A DNA stretch of 64,000 bases from JAAYUD01 sp963676865 (GTDB lineage: Bacteria; Bacteroidota; Bacteroidia; Bacteroidales; Bacteroidaceae), in the NCBI GenBank assembly GCA_963676865.2, contig CAXXSS010000001.1, positions 2,108,001-2,172,000 of the forward strand. The letters are read 5' to 3'. Positions 63,020 to 64,000 of this stretch are shown here, piece after piece. Every line of letters starts with the position of its first letter. The first letter of the stretch is position 1. The position numbers and the translations under genes were made by a program. Under the pieces are notes generated by a model. The model saw only the letters and a program-made list of their open reading frames with translations. It was not told where the DNA came from and made no database searches.

Positions 63020-63430
63020 ATGGGAGAAAGAAAAAGAATATCGGCCAACAAGAGGAAAGAAAGCCTTAAGACCATGTATTTTGCTAAATTGCGCAATGTC
63101 CCGACTTCTCCTCGTAAAATGCGCCTCGTGGCGGATATGGTTCGTGGAATGGAGGTGAATAGAGCTCTTGGAGTATTAAAGTATTCTTCGAAAGAAGCTG
63201 CTCAAAGAGTTGAAAAGCTGTTGCGCTCTGCAATTGCTAACTGGGAAATTAAGAATGAACGGAAAGCAGAAGATGGAGAATTGTTTGTAACTAAGATTTT
63301 TGTTGATTGTGGTTCTACTCTGAGAAGAATGAGACCGGCACCACAGGGAAGGGGATATAGAATTCGCAAACGTTCTAATCATGTGACTTTATTTGTTGAT
63401 TCTAAAAGTAATAACGAAGAACAAAATTAG
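63020..63430 (+). CDS. rplV: 50S ribosomal protein L22
   Basis: 136 residues (LRNVPTSPRKMRLVADMVRGMEVNRALGVLKYSSKEAAQRVEKLLRSAIANWE, MRPAPQGRGYRIRKRSNHVTLFVD). It lines the exit tunnel with L4. An internal ATG at MYFAKLRNVP would give the shorter form seen elsewhere; the longer start is kept because its basic N-terminus is coding in character. Confidence 0.96.
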   Translation: MGERKRISANKRKESLKTMYFAKLRNVPTSPRKMRLVADMVRGMEVNRALGVLKYSSKEAAQRVEKLLRSAIANWEIKNERKAEDGELFVTKIFVDCGSTLRRMRPAPQGRGYRIRKRSNHVTLFVDSKSNNEEQN

Positions 63431-63435
63431 AGTAG

Positions 63436-64000
63436 ATGGGACAGAAAGTTAATCCAATAAGCAACCGTTTAGGAATTGTCAGAGGTTGGGATTCCAATTG
63501 GTATGGCGGAAGAAAATATGGTGATTCTTTGCTCGAAGACAGCAAAATTCGTAAATATTTGAATGCGCGTCTTGCTAAGGCAAGTGTTTCAAGAATTGTT
63601 ATCGAGCGTACTCTTAAGTTGGTTACAATCACTATTTGTACAGCTCGTCCCGGTCTTATTATCGGTAAGGGTGGTAAAGATGTTGACAAACTTAAGGAAG
63701 AGTTGAAATCTGTTACCGATAAAGATATTCAAATAAATATTTTTGAAGTAAAAAGACCGGAACTCGATGCTACATACGTTGGCAATAATATAGCCCGCCA
63801 GGTAGAAGGTAAAATTGCTTACCGTCGTGCCATAAAGATGGCTATTGCCAACACTATGCGTATGGGTGCTGAAGGTATAAAAGTTCAGATTTCAGGACGT
63901 TTGAATGGAGCTGAAATGGCTCGTTCTGAGATGTATAAAGAAGGTAGAACTCCTTTGCATACTTTCAGAGCAGATATAGACTATTGTTCAACGGAGGCGT
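63436..64000 (+). CDS. rpsC: 30S ribosomal protein S3 (partial, runs off the window)
   Basis: The first 188 codons of S3 (MGQKVNPISNRLGIVRGWDSNWYGG, KH motif TARPGLIIGKGGKDVDKLKEEL, GLKV-type GAEGIKVQISGRLNGAEMARSE). It starts 5 bases after rplV. The C-terminal end lies beyond the window. Confidence 0.97.
   Translation, partial: MGQKVNPISNRLGIVRGWDSNWYGGRKYGDSLLEDSKIRKYLNARLAKASVSRIVIERTLKLVTITICTARPGLIIGKGGKDVDKLKEELKSVTDKDIQINIFEVKRPELDATYVGNNIARQVEGKIAYRRAIKMAIANTMRMGAEGIKVQISGRLNGAEMARSEMYKEGRTPLHTFRADIDYCSTEA

Overview
The window is chromosomal DNA from a member of the Bacteroidota, most likely the order Bacteroidales. The evidence is two SusC/SusD (RagA/RagB) outer-membrane uptake loci, lipoproteins with lipobox signal peptides, an ECF sigma/FecR pair of the nutrient-uptake type, promoters of the TTTG-N19-21-TAnnTTTG class, and the rpsU-xerC-hpf and tRNA-tuf-tRNA(Trp)-secE-nusG-rplKAJL-rpoBC-DUF3467-rpsL-rpsG-fusA-S10 order. 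I cannot name the genus from sequence alone.

Layout. 1-9134: a plus-strand SusCD locus (SusC, SusD, DUF4843-like lipoprotein, PKD-like lipoprotein, secreted thioredoxin-fold protein) behind a consensus promoter and a 42-codon leader ORF. 9135-13090: a solo IS3-type end, a candidate small RNA, a secreted six-hairpin-type protein on the minus strand, and repeat copy A carrying an ISAs1-family element. 13095-23485: a minus-strand locus whose genes read sigma, FecR, SusC, SusD, DUF4623-like lipoprotein, GHL10 glycosidase lipoprotein. 23756-27360: a strongly folded non-coding stretch, an unrecognised 156-residue gene, then transketolase and ribose-5-phosphate isomerase B ended by a terminator. 27384-32120: a gene remnant and repeat copy B, interrupted by a second ISAs1 copy and a complete IS66-family element. 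32162-37404: ferredoxin-nitroreductase, ABC-F ATPase, gamma carbonic anhydrase-like protein and Xaa-Pro aminopeptidase, all minus. 37561-64000: the translation/transcription core, broken between the DUF3467 gene and rpsL by about 4 kb of palindromes, one IS4-family and one IS3-family element, and running off the window inside rpsC.

How the parts work together. Both SusCD loci should import an oligomeric nutrient through a TonB-dependent channel with a surface lipoprotein lid. The second locus brings its own ECF sigma/FecR switch, coupled through the STN domain of its SusC, and a glycosidase of the family that contains E. coli DigH, so a peptidoglycan- or amino-sugar-type glycan is a reasonable but unproven substrate. 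The core region is ordinary in gene content.

The most unusual content is non-coding. Two dispersed copies of a 0.55-0.7 kb repeat each carry four CACATATGTG-like palindromes at an exact 22-bp period, and each array has been hit by the same ISAs1 element in an outer box, in opposite orientation, with 9-bp target duplications that are reverse complements of each other. Two structured stretches (about 9196-9390 and 23781-23980) look like small RNAs or RNA switches behind consensus -7 boxes. The rpoC-rpsL gap holds perfect inverted repeats of 23, 19 and 31 bp per arm.
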